DNA from: Campylobacter concisus
Lineage (GTDB): Bacteria; Campylobacterota; Campylobacteria; Campylobacterales; Campylobacteraceae
Direction: 5' to 3'
DNA: 64,000 nucleotides
Assembly: GCF_003048675.2 (NCBI RefSeq)
Contig: NZ_CP060707.1
Span: 1,967,333 to 2,031,332, forward strand
The notes below the pieces were generated by a model, which had not been told where the DNA came from, searched no databases, and saw only the letters and a program-made list of their open reading frames with translations. Position 1 is the stretch's first letter; every line of letters starts with the position of its first letter. Positions 26,075 to 36,263 of the stretch are shown here, piece after piece. A program made the position numbers and the translations under genes.

Positions 26075-26826
26075 AGTCTAACCTCAACGCCGTTTGTCTT
26101 AAGATACTCTTTTAGCTTTTTTATCTCGATCTCGCCAAAGTGAAATATCGAAGCAGCAAGGCACGCATCAGCCCCGGCCTCAAAAGCATCTTTAAAATGC
26201 TCCATTTTCCCTGCACCCCCACTTGCGATAGTCGGTATAGAAAGCGCACTAAAGATCTTTGTTAGCTCCAAGCTAAAGCCCTGTTTGACGCCGTCATTAT
26301 CCATAGACGTTAGCAAAATTTCCCCTGCTCCGCGCGACTCGACCTCTTTTGCCCAAGCAAAGGCATCTTTTTTCGTATCGATCCTGCCGCCATTTATAAA
26401 AACACTATAACCATTTTCGATCTTTTTGGCGTCGATCGCTACGACGACGCACTGCGAGCCAAATTTCTTAGCCGCTTCGTCGATCAAATTTGGATCTTTT
26501 ATCGCCGATGAGTTTAGACTCACCTTGTCGCAGCCTGCATTTAAAAGGCGAGAGATGTCGTCGATCGTGCGTATGCCACCGCCAACGGTTAGCGGTATAA
26601 AAAGCTTGCTTGCGACCTTTTTTACCACATCAACTATCGTATCACGGCCAAGGTGAGAAGCTGTGATATCCAAAAAGCAAAGCTCGTCAGCGCCTTCGTC
26701 ATTGTATCTTTTAGCTATCTCGACTGGGTCTCCAGCATCGACAAGTCCTACGAAATTTACACCTTTTACGACCCTGCCGTCTTTTACGTCGAGGCATGGG
26801 ATTATGCGTTTTGCAAAATGATTCAA
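26071..26826 (-). CDS. hisF: Imidazole glycerol phosphate synthase cyclase subunit
   Basis: 251 residues, TIM barrel. The N-terminus [20 protein letters not shown] holds the catalytic Asp; [22 protein letters not shown] (second Asp) and [11 protein letters not shown] are HisF signatures. The start is a TTG two bases after the helicase stop, with AAAGGA inside that stop region. It makes imidazole glycerol phosphate and AICAR together with HisH. No other his gene is in the window, so the pathway genes are scattered. Confidence 0.93.
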   Translation of the reverse strand: MNHFAKRIIPCLDVKDGRVVKGVNFVGLVDAGDPVEIAKRYNDEGADELCFLDITASHLGRDTIVDVVKKVASKLFIPLTVGGGIRTIDDISRLLNAGCDKVSLNSSAIKDPNLIDEAAKKFGSQCVVVAIDAKKIENGYSVFINGGRIDTKKDAFAWAKEVESRGAGEILLTSMDNDGVKQGFSLELTKIFSALSIPTIASGGAGKMEHFKDAFEAGADACLAASIFHFGEIEIKKLKEYLKTNGVEVRL

Positions 26827-26828
26827 AT

Positions 26829-29800
26829 TTATCCTTTGTCTATCTTTCTAGCTGCCACCTCAAAGTAGGGCAAACTCGCCCAATTTTCTCGGTTTCCAAC
26901 TATATAAATAACCTCTTTTGCCCTTGTTAGCGCCACGTTTAGCAGGTTTGGCTTACTAGCAGCCCACGCTCTAGCGCCCTTTGTCGCGCCACCTAACACA
27001 AAGACGATAACATCAGCCTCTTTGCCCTGCATAGTATGGATAGTGCCAGCACCTTTTAAATTTCTACAAACATCCTTAAATGGCGTTATTATCCTAATGT
27101 TATTTTTCTCATCAGCTAGCTCGCCTGCTAAGAGCTCTTTAACCACCTCGCCCTCGACTTTGTTGTAGTTGCCTATCCACTCTTCACTTCTAACGTCTAT
27201 CCACTTTGTTTGCACGTTAGTGTTTGCAAATTTACTAGCCGCGCTTCTGCCAAGTATCATCATATCGTCGTATGTGGTCTCGTTTGAGATATCAAACATA
27301 GGGTTAGCGCACCTTCTATGCACGATCAGTGGCGAGCCGACCCAGATACTCTCGCCGCTACCTTTTATATATGTGCCGATATTCTGCGCCTTGTCTGCCC
27401 TTAGTTGCACAGAGGACTTAAGCAGGTTAAATTCCTCTTTTGCCTCGCAGTAGCTAAGGATCGCATTATTTAAACTAACTGGTAGCGTTACGACAGGCTC
27501 AAGCTGAAGCGGGTCGCCAACCACCACAGCCATCTTTGAGCGGAGTAAGACACCTAACGCGTTAGTTAAATTTGCCTGCCCTGCTTCGTCTATCAAAAGC
27601 ATGCCTATATCGCCATTTAAAAAGTCTTTAAAGGTGTTATTAAACGAAGCAAAAGTCGAGCTAACAACAGGCGTTAGCAAGAAGAGCCCTTTAATGATCT
27701 CACGTCTATGCTTTGCCTCTAAGCCGTTTTTCTCAGCCATCTTTTCATCGTTAAAGATAACGCTAAGGGCACGTAAATTTGTCCTAACAGCCTTTTTGCA
27801 GGCAAAAATGGCAGCTTTGTGCAAATTTAGCGCCTCTTTAAAAAGCTCTATCCTAGCCTTAAAAAGCTTTGTCTTGTGAAATTTCTGGTCTATGCCAAAT
27901 TCCATCATAAATGGCATACTCTTTTGCATCTCTTCGTTGCTCTCGCTAAAGCTGCCGTTTAGAAAGATATCTAGCTCCTCGCTCCTGCCAAGTATCTTTT
28001 GGCGTCTAGCAAAGTCACTTTGTAGCCTTTTGTAGAGATTTATCTTAGTGCCAAGCTCTGCTGCCCTACTCTCAAGCTCTGCTATCTCGCTTTTTAGCTC
28101 ATTTAGCCTTGCCTCGTTTTTCTCTTTGCTCTCGCCATTTTGCTTGCTAGCTTTTAAATTCTGCTCGGCTATCTGGCGGTTTATCTCACCAACCTTTAGC
28201 GCCTCGTCGTTATACTTTTCAAAGGCCTCTGTCTTAAAAATCTGCTGAAAAAGAAAAAATGGTGGCTTTTCTGGTGTGCTTAGATACTCCTGCAACGCTT
28301 CATTTTGACTAACAACTCTTGTTAGCTCGCTAAATTCAGCCTTTTTATATTCAAGCTCGTCACTAACGCTAACAAATTCACTCTCAAGCGGAGATAAAAG
28401 CTCCTCTATCTGCTTAGCTGAGTTATAGCTCTCAAGCCTCCTATCGACATCAGCTAGCTCACTTTTTAGGCTCTTTAGCTCCTCTTCTTTGATCCTGATC
28501 TCACTAAAAAGTAAATTTACCTCGTGAAGCGCAAGGTTAAATTTCTCCTTTGCCTCGTCAAAATCATCAACCCCTTCGCCAACTGCAAGGTACTTACCAA
28601 ACCCCATCAAAAAGCCATCTTGCTCCAAAAACTCGCCGTATTCGCTTGCGATCTTGTCATACTGGCTGTGAGTAGCCTCGATCTTTACGCCATTAATTGC
28701 ATTAAAAACAAAATTTGACTTGTTTTGCTTTGAGCCAAGCGCCACGCAAAATAGCCCCCAAGCTGGCTTTGAGATAAAGGACTTCTCTCCATATTTGCTC
28801 TTTTCATCAGCCGAGAGTAGCCTTGTGGCTATAAATTTAAAATAATCAATCTCGTCCTTATAATCCCCTATGCTTTTTAACTGGCTTAGCTCCTTACTCA
28901 AAATTTCAACCGCGCCGTTATTGCAAGAGCTAACGACCATCTCGTAGCCCTGCAGCTCGTCATTTAGCCTAAAATAAAGTGCCTTTTCGTCGCTGTCATA
29001 GACTGGCTTAAAAATATCGTGCCTGCTCATTTGCGCGAGCTTCATCGCCCTAAGCGTCACCACTTCAGCCATCACGTCCTTTAAAAGCGTTGTTTTTCCA
29101 GTGCCTGGAGCGCCATTTACGCTGTAAATTCCACCATTTCCATCTTTAAATTTCTCTATGATGTTGTTTAGCGCCATTTGCTGTGAGAAATTTAAGGCAA
29201 AGTCACTTGCAAAGGCCGATCTTGGGTAGCGCTCAGCCTTAAAAAAGTCCCTAACTGCCCTTTGATTTAGCTCGTCTCTAACGTCAAGGCGCTCAAATTT
29301 ATTCTCACCGCCCTCGTCTAAAAACTGATCCGTTAGCTCATGCGTCCTGCCTGACTCGTAAAATTTGATAAGCAAATTTATATCATCTATAAAAAAGCTA
29401 TTTAAAAGGGCGTCGTTCTCTTTAAAATTTGGATCAGCGATCCTTACTTCAAGCCTGATTACATCTTTACAAAACGGTGTCTTTAGCGAGCTTTTTATCT
29501 CCTCGTGCACCGCTTTTACATAGTTGCTAAGCCTCATTTTCTCTTTGTGGATAGAAATTTTATCCTTGATGTGCTCGCACTCTTTGTTAAAGTCGCTTTG
29601 GCTGATCTCTTTTAGGTGGTTTAGGCGCATCATCGCCCATGGAGCCGTTGGGATAAAGAGCTCATTTGTTGAGTTTGGCGTGAAAAATGGGCTTAGCTCA
29701 TCATCTAAATTTGCATCTTTTAAAGCAAAACTTTGCTCATTTTTGCAAAACGCTAGATCGCCAGAGAGCTTAAGCTTATAACAAAATGCCTTTTCAAAGC

Positions 29801-30107
29801 TAGTTTGCTCAGAGCGCAACTCATCTAAAATTTGCTCTTTTTCAAATTTCACATTTGCTAGCTTTGATATCGCAAGGGCAAGCAAGTCAGTCTCAAAAAT
29901 GCCACCATAAATCGAAATTTCCACACCATTTTTTAAAAGCGACCTATCAAACGCTCTTAAAATTTGCATAAATTTCTCATCGAAATTTGCGATCTCAAGG
30001 TCCATTGATTTTTTAAATTTGCTATTTGTCTTTTTTGGTTCGTCTAAGGTTTTTGGCTCTAAATATTGTGATAATAAAAAGTATTTTAAGGTATTTGCCC
30101 TACTCAA
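26829..30107 (-). CDS. Large superfamily 1 helicase (UPF1/DNA2-like)
   Basis: 1092 residues from a TTG with AAGGCG upstream. Motif I is [15 protein letters not shown] at about residue 335; motif [12 protein letters not shown]; motif [15 protein letters not shown]; motifs [16 protein letters not shown] and [13 protein letters not shown] long charged coiled-coil insert lies between motifs I and II (about residues 520-700). The N-terminal 300 residues match nothing I recognise. It should be an ATP-driven nucleic-acid motor; the role (repair, RNA, or defence) is unknown. Its stop is two bases from hisF. Confidence 0.85.
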   Translation of the reverse strand: MSRANTLKYFLLSQYLEPKTLDEPKKTNSKFKKSMDLEIANFDEKFMQILRAFDRSLLKNGVEISIYGGIFETDLLALAISKLANVKFEKEQILDELRSEQTSFEKAFCYKLKLSGDLAFCKNEQSFALKDANLDDELSPFFTPNSTNELFIPTAPWAMMRLNHLKEISQSDFNKECEHIKDKISIHKEKMRLSNYVKAVHEEIKSSLKTPFCKDVIRLEVRIADPNFKENDALLNSFFIDDINLLIKFYESGRTHELTDQFLDEGGENKFERLDVRDELNQRAVRDFFKAERYPRSAFASDFALNFSQQMALNNIIEKFKDGNGGIYSVNGAPGTGKTTLLKDVMAEVVTLRAMKLAQMSRHDIFKPVYDSDEKALYFRLNDELQGYEMVVSSCNNGAVEILSKELSQLKSIGDYKDEIDYFKFIATRLLSADEKSKYGEKSFISKPAWGLFCVALGSKQNKSNFVFNAINGVKIEATHSQYDKIASEYGEFLEQDGFLMGFGKYLAVGEGVDDFDEAKEKFNLALHEVNLLFSEIRIKEEELKSLKSELADVDRRLESYNSAKQIEELLSPLESEFVSVSDELEYKKAEFSELTRVVSQNEALQEYLSTPEKPPFFLFQQIFKTEAFEKYNDEALKVGEINRQIAEQNLKASKQNGESKEKNEARLNELKSEIAELESRAAELGTKINLYKRLQSDFARRQKILGRSEELDIFLNGSFSESNEEMQKSMPFMMEFGIDQKFHKTKLFKARIELFKEALNLHKAAIFACKKAVRTNLRALSVIFNDEKMAEKNGLEAKHRREIIKGLFLLTPVVSSTFASFNNTFKDFLNGDIGMLLIDEAGQANLTNALGVLLRSKMAVVVGDPLQLEPVVTLPVSLNNAILSYCEAKEEFNLLKSSVQLRADKAQNIGTYIKGSGESIWVGSPLIVHRRCANPMFDISNETTYDDMMILGRSAASKFANTNVQTKWIDVRSEEWIGNYNKVEGEVVKELLAGELADEKNNIRIITPFKDVCRNLKGAGTIHTMQGKEADVIVFVLGGATKGARAWAASKPNLLNVALTRAKEVIYIVGNRENWASLPYFEVAARKIDKG

Positions 30108-30213
30108 ATTTGCGCCTTATTTTGTTGTTATTTAGTGATTATAGTCCATTTTATATATGATTAAACTAAACTTGTAATCATTGTATAAGTAATTTTTGGC
30201 TAATATCGCGGCT

Positions 30214-31056
30214 ATGATAAAGGCAAAAAAGCACTTTGGACAGAATTTTTTACAAGACAAAGCGACACTAGATAAGATCATCCAAGCGATACCCAAGGAC
30301 GTAGAAAACGTCGTTGAGATTGGGCCTGGCTTAGGTGATTTGACATTTAGACTTTTGCAAATTTACAAGACGACCTCTTTTGAGATAGATTGTGAGCTGT
30401 TTCAAATTTTAAAGGTCAAATTTGCAAATGATATCCAAAATGGACAATTAAAACTTTTTTGTAAAGATGCTTTAGAGCAGTGGCAGCAAGAGGGCGGACT
30501 AAGTAGCCAGAACTACTTTTTGGTCGCAAATTTGCCCTATTACGTTGCTACGAAGATGATACTAAATGCGATAGATGACGAAAAATGCCTTGGGCTTATT
30601 GTGATGATACAAAAAGAGGTTGCTCTTAAATTTAGTGCAAAGAGCAAGGATAAAGAATTTAGTGCTTTATCGATCCTCGCTTCACTTCAAGGCAGGTGTG
30701 AGCTTTTGTTTGACGTGGATGCAAAGCTTTTTAATCCTCCTCCAAAGGTCACATCTTCGGTCATCAAACTACAAAAAACAAAAAAGATTTTTGGCAAAGA
30801 CGGGATTTTCAAAGATGCAAAACAATACGAGGCTTTTAAAGCATTTTTAAGAGCTGCGTTTGCTTCGCCAAGAAAGACGCTTTTGAAAAATTTATCCACA
30901 AATTTTGACAAAAAGGCGTTAGAAGAAATTTTTGAAAACCTAGGCTTAGCTCAAAATTTACGTCCACACGAGCTAGATGTCGATTCTTATCTAAAAGTAT
31001 TTGAAAGATTAAAGGAAGATAATGAACGACAAAAACGAAGAGAAAGTTGTAACTAA
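30214..31056 (+). CDS. rsmA: 16S rRNA (adenine1518/1519-N6) dimethyltransferase
   Basis: 280 residues from the ATG at 30214 (MIKAKKHFGQNFLQDK, the normal start of the family); a TTG at 30196 adds six residues. EIGPGLGDLTF is the SAM site and VANLPYYVATKMI the catalytic NLPY motif. FNPPPKVTSSV is also typical. It dimethylates two adenines in helix 45 of 16S rRNA. Its last 35 bases overlap the start of rnj. Confidence 0.95.
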   Translation: MIKAKKHFGQNFLQDKATLDKIIQAIPKDVENVVEIGPGLGDLTFRLLQIYKTTSFEIDCELFQILKVKFANDIQNGQLKLFCKDALEQWQQEGGLSSQNYFLVANLPYYVATKMILNAIDDEKCLGLIVMIQKEVALKFSAKSKDKEFSALSILASLQGRCELLFDVDAKLFNPPPKVTSSVIKLQKTKKIFGKDGIFKDAKQYEAFKAFLRAAFASPRKTLLKNLSTNFDKKALEEIFENLGLAQNLRPHELDVDSYLKVFERLKEDNERQKRRESCN

Positions 31057-33175
31057 CCAAAGCAAAAACAACAAAAGACGAAGATTTAGACCAAAAAATA
31101 AGCCAAAACAAGAGGGCGAAACTACTGAGCAAACCTCACTAGCAAGCAAAAGAGTGATAGATAACTTCTTTGCAGCAGAGCAAGCTGAAAATGAAGCGCA
31201 TGCCGAGCCAAAGAGTCAAAATCCTCGCCCAAAAAAGCCAAGAAACAATAAAAATCAAAACAAAAATGGCGAAAACAATAAGCCAAAAGAGCAAAAACAG
31301 CAAAAAGAAAAGCCAAAGCAAGAGCCAAAAACTGAAGTCAAAAGCGAGGCAAAAGAGCAAAAAGAGAAGCCAAAAAAGGCTAAAAAACCAAAGAAAAATT
31401 TACCCGCAAAGCTAAATGGCAACGAGCAATGGCAGCAAGACATCGCAAGCGCGATGGAGGCAAACAAAGCCACTCACGAGCTAAGACTTGAGCCACTAAA
31501 ATATCTAAATTCAAGCGAGCATAAAATTCGCATAACTCCACTTGGCGGTCTTGGCGAGATCGGCGGCAATATGACGATATTTGAAACAGAAACCAGCGCC
31601 ATCATCGTCGACATCGGTATGAGCTTTCCAAGCGAGAGCATGCACGGCGTGGATATCCTCATACCAGACTTTGACTACGTTCGCAAGATAAAAGATAAGA
31701 TAAAAGGCGTCATCATCACTCACGCACACGAGGATCACATCGGCGCGGTGCCTTACTTTTATAAAGAGTTTAAATTTCCTATCTACGCCACACCGCTTCC
31801 ACTTGGCATGATAAATAATAAATTTGAAGAGCACGGATTAAAACAAGAGCGTTCACTCTTTCGCTCGGTCGAGAAGAGAAAGCCATATCTCATAGGCGAC
31901 TTTGAGGTCGAGTGGATACACATCACCCACTCTATCATCGATGCTTCTGCACTTGCGATCACGACAAAGGCTGGCACGATCATCCACACAGGCGACTTTA
32001 AAATCGACCACACACCGATAGATGGCTATCCAACAGACCTTGGCAGACTAGCGTATTATGGCGAGCGTGGCGTGCTTTGCCTATTAAGCGATAGCACAAA
32101 CAGCTACAAAGAGGGCTTTACAAAGAGTGAAAGTAGCGTTGGCAAGACCTTTGACGCGATATTTTCAAAAGCAAAAGGCCGCGTCATAATGAGCACATTT
32201 AGCTCAAATATCCACCGCGTCTATCAAGCGATCGAATGGGGCTTAAAATACAACCGCAAAGTCTGTGTCATCGGCAGATCAATGGAGCGAAATTTATACA
32301 CTGCGATGGAGCTAGGCTACATCAAACTTGATAAGAAAATTTTTATCGACGCAAACGAGGTTGGTAAATTTAAAGATGATGAGGTACTTATCGTCACTAC
32401 TGGCAGCCAGGGCGAGACTATGAGCGCGCTTTACCGCATGGCGACAGACGAGCACAAATATATAAAGATAAAACCAAGCGATCAGATAATCATCAGCTCA
32501 AAAGCGATCCCAGGTAATGAAAACAGCGTCTCAACGGTGCTAAATTTCTTACTAAAATCAGGTGCGAGCGTCGCTTACCAAGACTTTAGCGAGATCCACG
32601 TCAGCGGCCACGCAGCACAAGAAGAGCAAAAGCTGATGCTTCGCCTCATAAAACCAAAATTTTTCTTGCCAGTGCATGGTGAGTATAACCACATCGCAAA
32701 GCACAAAGAGACAGCCATTAGCTGTGGTGTGGATGAGCGAAATATCTATCTAATGAGCGACGGTGATCAGATGGAGGTTTGTCAAAAATACCTAAAACGT
32801 GTAAAAACTGTAAAAACTGGCAAAGTCTTCATAGATAATCAAATAAATAAACAAATCGCAGACGACGTCGTGATCGACAGACAAAACCTAGCTGAAGCAG
32901 GCGTCGTCATGATAATCGCTCAAATTTCACGTCACGGCGCAAAACTCATCAACAAACCTCGCGTTATCAGCTACGGCCTTGTGGGCGACAAGCAAGACGC
33001 TGAGTTTAGAAAAGAGATGGAGGGCGTGCTGGAGCAATATCTAAGCAACGTCAAAGAGGAGCTTTTGAAAGATAGCAGACTACTCGAGTCACAAGTGCGC
33101 CAAGTGATCAGAAAGCACATATTTAGAAAGGTCAAAAAGTACCCAACTATCGTGCCGATCATCTATCTAATGTAA
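31022..33175 (+). CDS. rnj: Ribonuclease J with long basic N-terminal extension
   Basis: 717 residues. Residues 1-135 are a low-complexity Lys/Asn/Gln/Glu/Pro extension, likely disordered and RNA- or partner-binding. The metallo-beta-lactamase core has THAHEDHIGAVP, TGDFKIDHTP and SDSTNSYKEGFT, followed by the beta-CASP region and a C-terminal domain. Extensions of this kind are known for Helicobacter RNase J. The enzyme carries out 5'-exonucleolytic and endonucleolytic RNA decay. It begins inside rsmA, so translation is coupled. Confidence 0.94.
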   Translation: MNDKNEEKVVTNQSKNNKRRRFRPKNKPKQEGETTEQTSLASKRVIDNFFAAEQAENEAHAEPKSQNPRPKKPRNNKNQNKNGENNKPKEQKQQKEKPKQEPKTEVKSEAKEQKEKPKKAKKPKKNLPAKLNGNEQWQQDIASAMEANKATHELRLEPLKYLNSSEHKIRITPLGGLGEIGGNMTIFETETSAIIVDIGMSFPSESMHGVDILIPDFDYVRKIKDKIKGVIITHAHEDHIGAVPYFYKEFKFPIYATPLPLGMINNKFEEHGLKQERSLFRSVEKRKPYLIGDFEVEWIHITHSIIDASALAITTKAGTIIHTGDFKIDHTPIDGYPTDLGRLAYYGERGVLCLLSDSTNSYKEGFTKSESSVGKTFDAIFSKAKGRVIMSTFSSNIHRVYQAIEWGLKYNRKVCVIGRSMERNLYTAMELGYIKLDKKIFIDANEVGKFKDDEVLIVTTGSQGETMSALYRMATDEHKYIKIKPSDQIIISSKAIPGNENSVSTVLNFLLKSGASVAYQDFSEIHVSGHAAQEEQKLMLRLIKPKFFLPVHGEYNHIAKHKETAISCGVDERNIYLMSDGDQMEVCQKYLKRVKTVKTGKVFIDNQINKQIADDVVIDRQNLAEAGVVMIIAQISRHGAKLINKPRVISYGLVGDKQDAEFRKEMEGVLEQYLSNVKEELLKDSRLLESQVRQVIRKHIFRKVKKYPTIVPIIYLM

Positions 33176-33184
33176 GGAAAATTT

Positions 33185-34138
33185 ATGCAAAAAGCCAATC
33201 AAATCGCCGCTGAAGTCCTAGAGATAGAAGCAAATGAGCTTTTAAGACATGCTAAAAGCGTAGAGTTAGAAGATGCTGTAAATTTGATATATAACGCAAA
33301 GGGAAAAGTCATAGTCACAGGCGTAGGCAAGAGCGGTCATGTAGGTGCAAAGATCGCTGCCACGCTTGCAAGCACTGGCACGCCAAGCTTTTTCTTACAC
33401 CCAACAGAGGCTATGCACGGCGACCTTGGCATGATAGAAAAGGACGATGTTTTGTTGGCCATTAGCTTTAGTGGCGAGAGCGATGAGCTTATCAAAATTT
33501 TGCCTCATGTAAAACGCTTTGGCGTGAAAATCGTCGCCATGGCAAGGTGCAAGACAAGCTCACTTGGTAAATTTAGCGATGCTTTTATAGATATAAATGT
33601 AGAGAAAGAGGCCTGCCCGCTAAATGCTGCCCCAACAGCATCAACCACGCTAACGTTAGCTCTTGGCGATGCGTTAGCTGTTTGTTTGATGCAAAAGCGC
33701 GGCTTTAAAAAAGAGGACTTTGCAAATTTTCATCCAGGTGGCAGCCTTGGCAAGAGGCTATTTTTAAAGGTAAAAGACGTGATGAGAAGCGAAAATTTAC
33801 CGATAGTTCGCTGGAATGCAAGCCTAAAAAGTGCGATCGATACGATGACGCATGGCAAGCTTGGCACAGTTCTTATCGTTGATAAAGATGGCGTGTTAGA
33901 CGCCCTTTTAAGTGACGGCGACCTTAGGCGTGCGCTTATGAGAGAGGACTTTGACTTAGACGAACCAGCGATGAAATTTGCAACACTGCATCCAAAAGAG
34001 ATAGATAACAAAGAGATGTTAGCAGTAGATGCGTTAGCCCTCATAGAAAAGTATAAAATTCAGCTTCTAGCCGTCGTAGAAAATGGCGTGCCTGTAGGCG
34101 TTTTACACATCCACGACCTTGCAAATTTAGGACTATAA
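33185..34138 (+). CDS. kdsD: Arabinose-5-phosphate isomerase, KdsD/KpsF type
   Basis: 317 residues. An SIS domain (VTGVGKSGHVGAKIAATLAS, PTEAMHGDLGMI) is followed by two CBS domains (from about residue 200: VKDVMRSENLPIV, ...ALIEKYKIQLLAVVENGVPVGVL). This is the usual KdsD layout. It interconverts ribulose and arabinose 5-phosphates for KDO of lipopolysaccharide. It is 9 bases after rnj and one base before rluB. Confidence 0.88.
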   Translation: MQKANQIAAEVLEIEANELLRHAKSVELEDAVNLIYNAKGKVIVTGVGKSGHVGAKIAATLASTGTPSFFLHPTEAMHGDLGMIEKDDVLLAISFSGESDELIKILPHVKRFGVKIVAMARCKTSSLGKFSDAFIDINVEKEACPLNAAPTASTTLTLALGDALAVCLMQKRGFKKEDFANFHPGGSLGKRLFLKVKDVMRSENLPIVRWNASLKSAIDTMTHGKLGTVLIVDKDGVLDALLSDGDLRRALMREDFDLDEPAMKFATLHPKEIDNKEMLAVDALALIEKYKIQLLAVVENGVPVGVLHIHDLANLGL

Positions 34139-34139
34139 A

Positions 34140-34913
34140 ATGGAAAAAACAAGACTAAATAAATTTATCTCACATAACACAAACTACTCACGCCGTGAGG
34201 CAGATGAGCTGATAAAAGCTGGCAAGGTTAGCATAGCAGGACGTGTGGTTAGCGACCTTGCTACAAGCGTGGATGAAGATGACAAAGTGCGCATAAACGG
34301 CCGTTTGATAAAGCTAAAAAAAGAATTTACTGTTATCGTTTATCACAAACAAAAGGGCGAGCTAGTTAGCAAAAAAGATGACCGCGGACGAAAGACGATA
34401 TATGACACGTTAGATAAGAAATTTGCCAAATTTGTTAGCGTAGGGCGTTTAGACTACGCAAGCGAGGGGCTACTTTTACTAACTGATGCCCCAGCGATCG
34501 CCACAGCGCTAATGAATAGCGACTTAGAGCGCGAATACTACCTAAAAGTAAAAGGCGAGGTAACAAAAGAGGTGATAGAGGCGATGACAAATGGCTTTTT
34601 TGCCAAGGACGCCACCAAAGGCGCTCACGCAAAAACTACTATAAAATCAATGGAATTTAAGCCATTTCTAGCCTACAAAGTCTTTGGCTCAAGCGGTGGC
34701 TATACAAAACTAAAGGTCATCATCAATGAGGGTCAAAATAGGGAGCTTCGTCGCTTCTTTGGCTACTTTGATCTTGAAGTGATGGACCTAAAACGTGTTA
34801 GCTTTGGGCGTGTTAGCCTTGATATGCTAAAGCCTGGCAAATGGCGCTACTTCGAAAATAGCGAATACGAAGACCTAAGAGACTTTTTAAAAGTTAATAA
34901 CGTTAGATACTAA
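34140..34913 (+). CDS. rluB: RsuA/RluB-family pseudouridine synthase
   Basis: 257 residues. An N-terminal S4 domain (RLNKFISHNTNYSRREADELI) is followed by the catalytic domain with VGRLDYASEGLLLLTD, whose Asp is the nucleophile, and GQNRELRRFFGYF. This suits RluB, which modifies a uridine of 23S rRNA. It is last in the rsmA-rnj-kdsD-rluB plus-strand operon. Confidence 0.88.
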   Translation: MEKTRLNKFISHNTNYSRREADELIKAGKVSIAGRVVSDLATSVDEDDKVRINGRLIKLKKEFTVIVYHKQKGELVSKKDDRGRKTIYDTLDKKFAKFVSVGRLDYASEGLLLLTDAPAIATALMNSDLEREYYLKVKGEVTKEVIEAMTNGFFAKDATKGAHAKTTIKSMEFKPFLAYKVFGSSGGYTKLKVIINEGQNRELRRFFGYFDLEVMDLKRVSFGRVSLDMLKPGKWRYFENSEYEDLRDFLKVNNVRY

Positions 34914-34970
34914 CATTAGGCTTGTTTCTATAACAAAGAGGCAAACTAAATTTACAAAAATGAAGAAGAG

Positions 34971-35701
34971 ATGAAAAAGATTATTCTTTTATCCGTGATC
35001 TTACTAACTACTGGCTTTTGTGAGGACCTTTTTAAGCTTGGGCTTGAAGCTTATAATAAAGGCGAGTTTGATAAAGCCGCCAAACAATGGCAAAAAGCTT
35101 GCGACGATAATGTTGCTCGAGCCTGTCATAACTTAGGATTTTTATACGAGGATGCTCAAGGTGTAAAACAAGACTATCACAAAGCAGCCGACCTATATAA
35201 ACACACTTGTGATAGTGGAGATACTACTGGTTGCCATAATCTAGGCGTTCTTTATGAAAGAGGACAAGGGGTAGAGCAAGACTACATCAAAGCTGCCAAA
35301 CTATATAAACAAGCTTGTGATGATGGATTTAATGATAGTTGCTCTAATTTAGGAGTTTTATACGAAAATGGTCAAGGTGTAGAGAAAAACTATTATAAAG
35401 CAGCTCAATTATGGCAAAAAGGTTGCGGGACAAATTTAGCATGAGTTGTTACAACTTAGGGACTTTATACAATAAGGGTCAAGGCGTAAAACAAGACTAC
35501 TACAAGGCAGCTCAGTTGTGGGAAAAAGGTTGTGATAGTAGAGATGATTTGAGCTGTTATAATCTAGGTATTTTATATGAAAAAGGACAAGGGGTAGGGC
35601 GAGATTACCATATGGCAAAAGAGTTATTTAGGAAGGCTTGTGATTTAGGTCTTCAACCAGGATGTGATTTTTACAAAAAACTAAATGAAAAAGGCTTTTA
35701 A
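34971..35701 (+). pseudogene. Exported cysteine-rich Sel1-repeat protein, frameshifted
   Basis: The first frame (34971-35444) has a signal peptide (MKKIILLSVILLTTGFC) and Sel1 repeats, each with a Cys pair (CDDNVARAC, CDSGDTTGC, CDDGFNDSC), then ends abnormally in GCGTNLA. The next frame, entered near 35427, continues the repeats (DKFSMSCYNLGTLY, CDSRDDLSC, CDLGLQPGC) to 35701. Adding one G to the GGG at 35427-35429 gives a continuous protein of 243 residues. Hcp-type proteins of Helicobacter share this design. It is either a true mutation or a sequencing error; a related intact gene is at 40155-40982. Confidence 0.8.
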
Positions 35702-35753
35702 TACCCAAAAAACAACCTAGCGAGCTCTAACAAATTTTAGAACTCCTCTAAAT

Positions 35754-36263
35754 TTATATCTTATTTTCTGAAAGTAGGATGTTTATGTATGGATTTAGCA
35801 GCGTTTCGCCGCGTGCTGCGTAGAGCAAGACCTCTTTAAAGTAGTTGTCGTTTATGCCGTAAGTGTGAAATTCATACGCCCCTATACCGTATCCCATCGG
35901 CGTGATATCGACCCTCGAGTACCAGGCATCTTGCGCTGGGATGTAGCGGTTTGTATCTCTTGAATAGACATATAACTTGATCTTATCTTTGCTCTTTTGC
36001 GCCATATACCAGATGAAAGAATTTGTGATGTCGTTGAAAAAGTAGATGTCGCCATTTGGCATGATCGCCTGAGCTGTGTCGTTGTTATCAGCGATGAGCG
36101 TTCTGCTCTCATAACATATAAATTTATTTGGCGTAAGCTGCTCTATGGGCTCAAATTTGCCGTTATTTAGGACTAAAATTTTATCATCGCTTATGTCGGC
36201 ATTATAGGCTAGCACGGCTAAGACTAGAGCTAACAAACAAAGAGAAAAAATTTGCTTTATCAA
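35754..36263 (-). CDS. Exported protein of unknown function, last gene of the mcc operon
   Basis: 169 residues. An N-terminal hydrophobic stretch (about 5-21) is a signal or anchor. The rest is a mostly beta domain with many Tyr and Asp (DIYFFNDITNSFIWYM, YGIGAYEFHTYGINDNYF). No family recognised. It overlaps the upstream membrane protein gene by 4 bases, so it belongs to the MccA operon, probably as a maturation or stability factor. Confidence 0.7.
   Translation of the reverse strand: MIKQIFSLCLLALVLAVLAYNADISDDKILVLNNGKFEPIEQLTPNKFICYESRTLIADNNDTAQAIMPNGDIYFFNDITNSFIWYMAQKSKDKIKLYVYSRDTNRYIPAQDAWYSRVDITPMGYGIGAYEFHTYGINDNYFKEVLLYAARGETLLNPYINILLSENKI

Noticed and set aside
31122..31473. 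Hydrophobic minus-strand frames opposite rnj
   Set aside because: They are the complement of the Lys-rich N-terminal extension of RNase J, which reads as Phe/Leu-rich in reverse.
35427..35429. Phase-variable G tract in the Sel1 gene
   Set aside because: Only three G in a row; Campylobacter phase variation uses long G or C tracts (about eight or more), and none that long was seen in the window.
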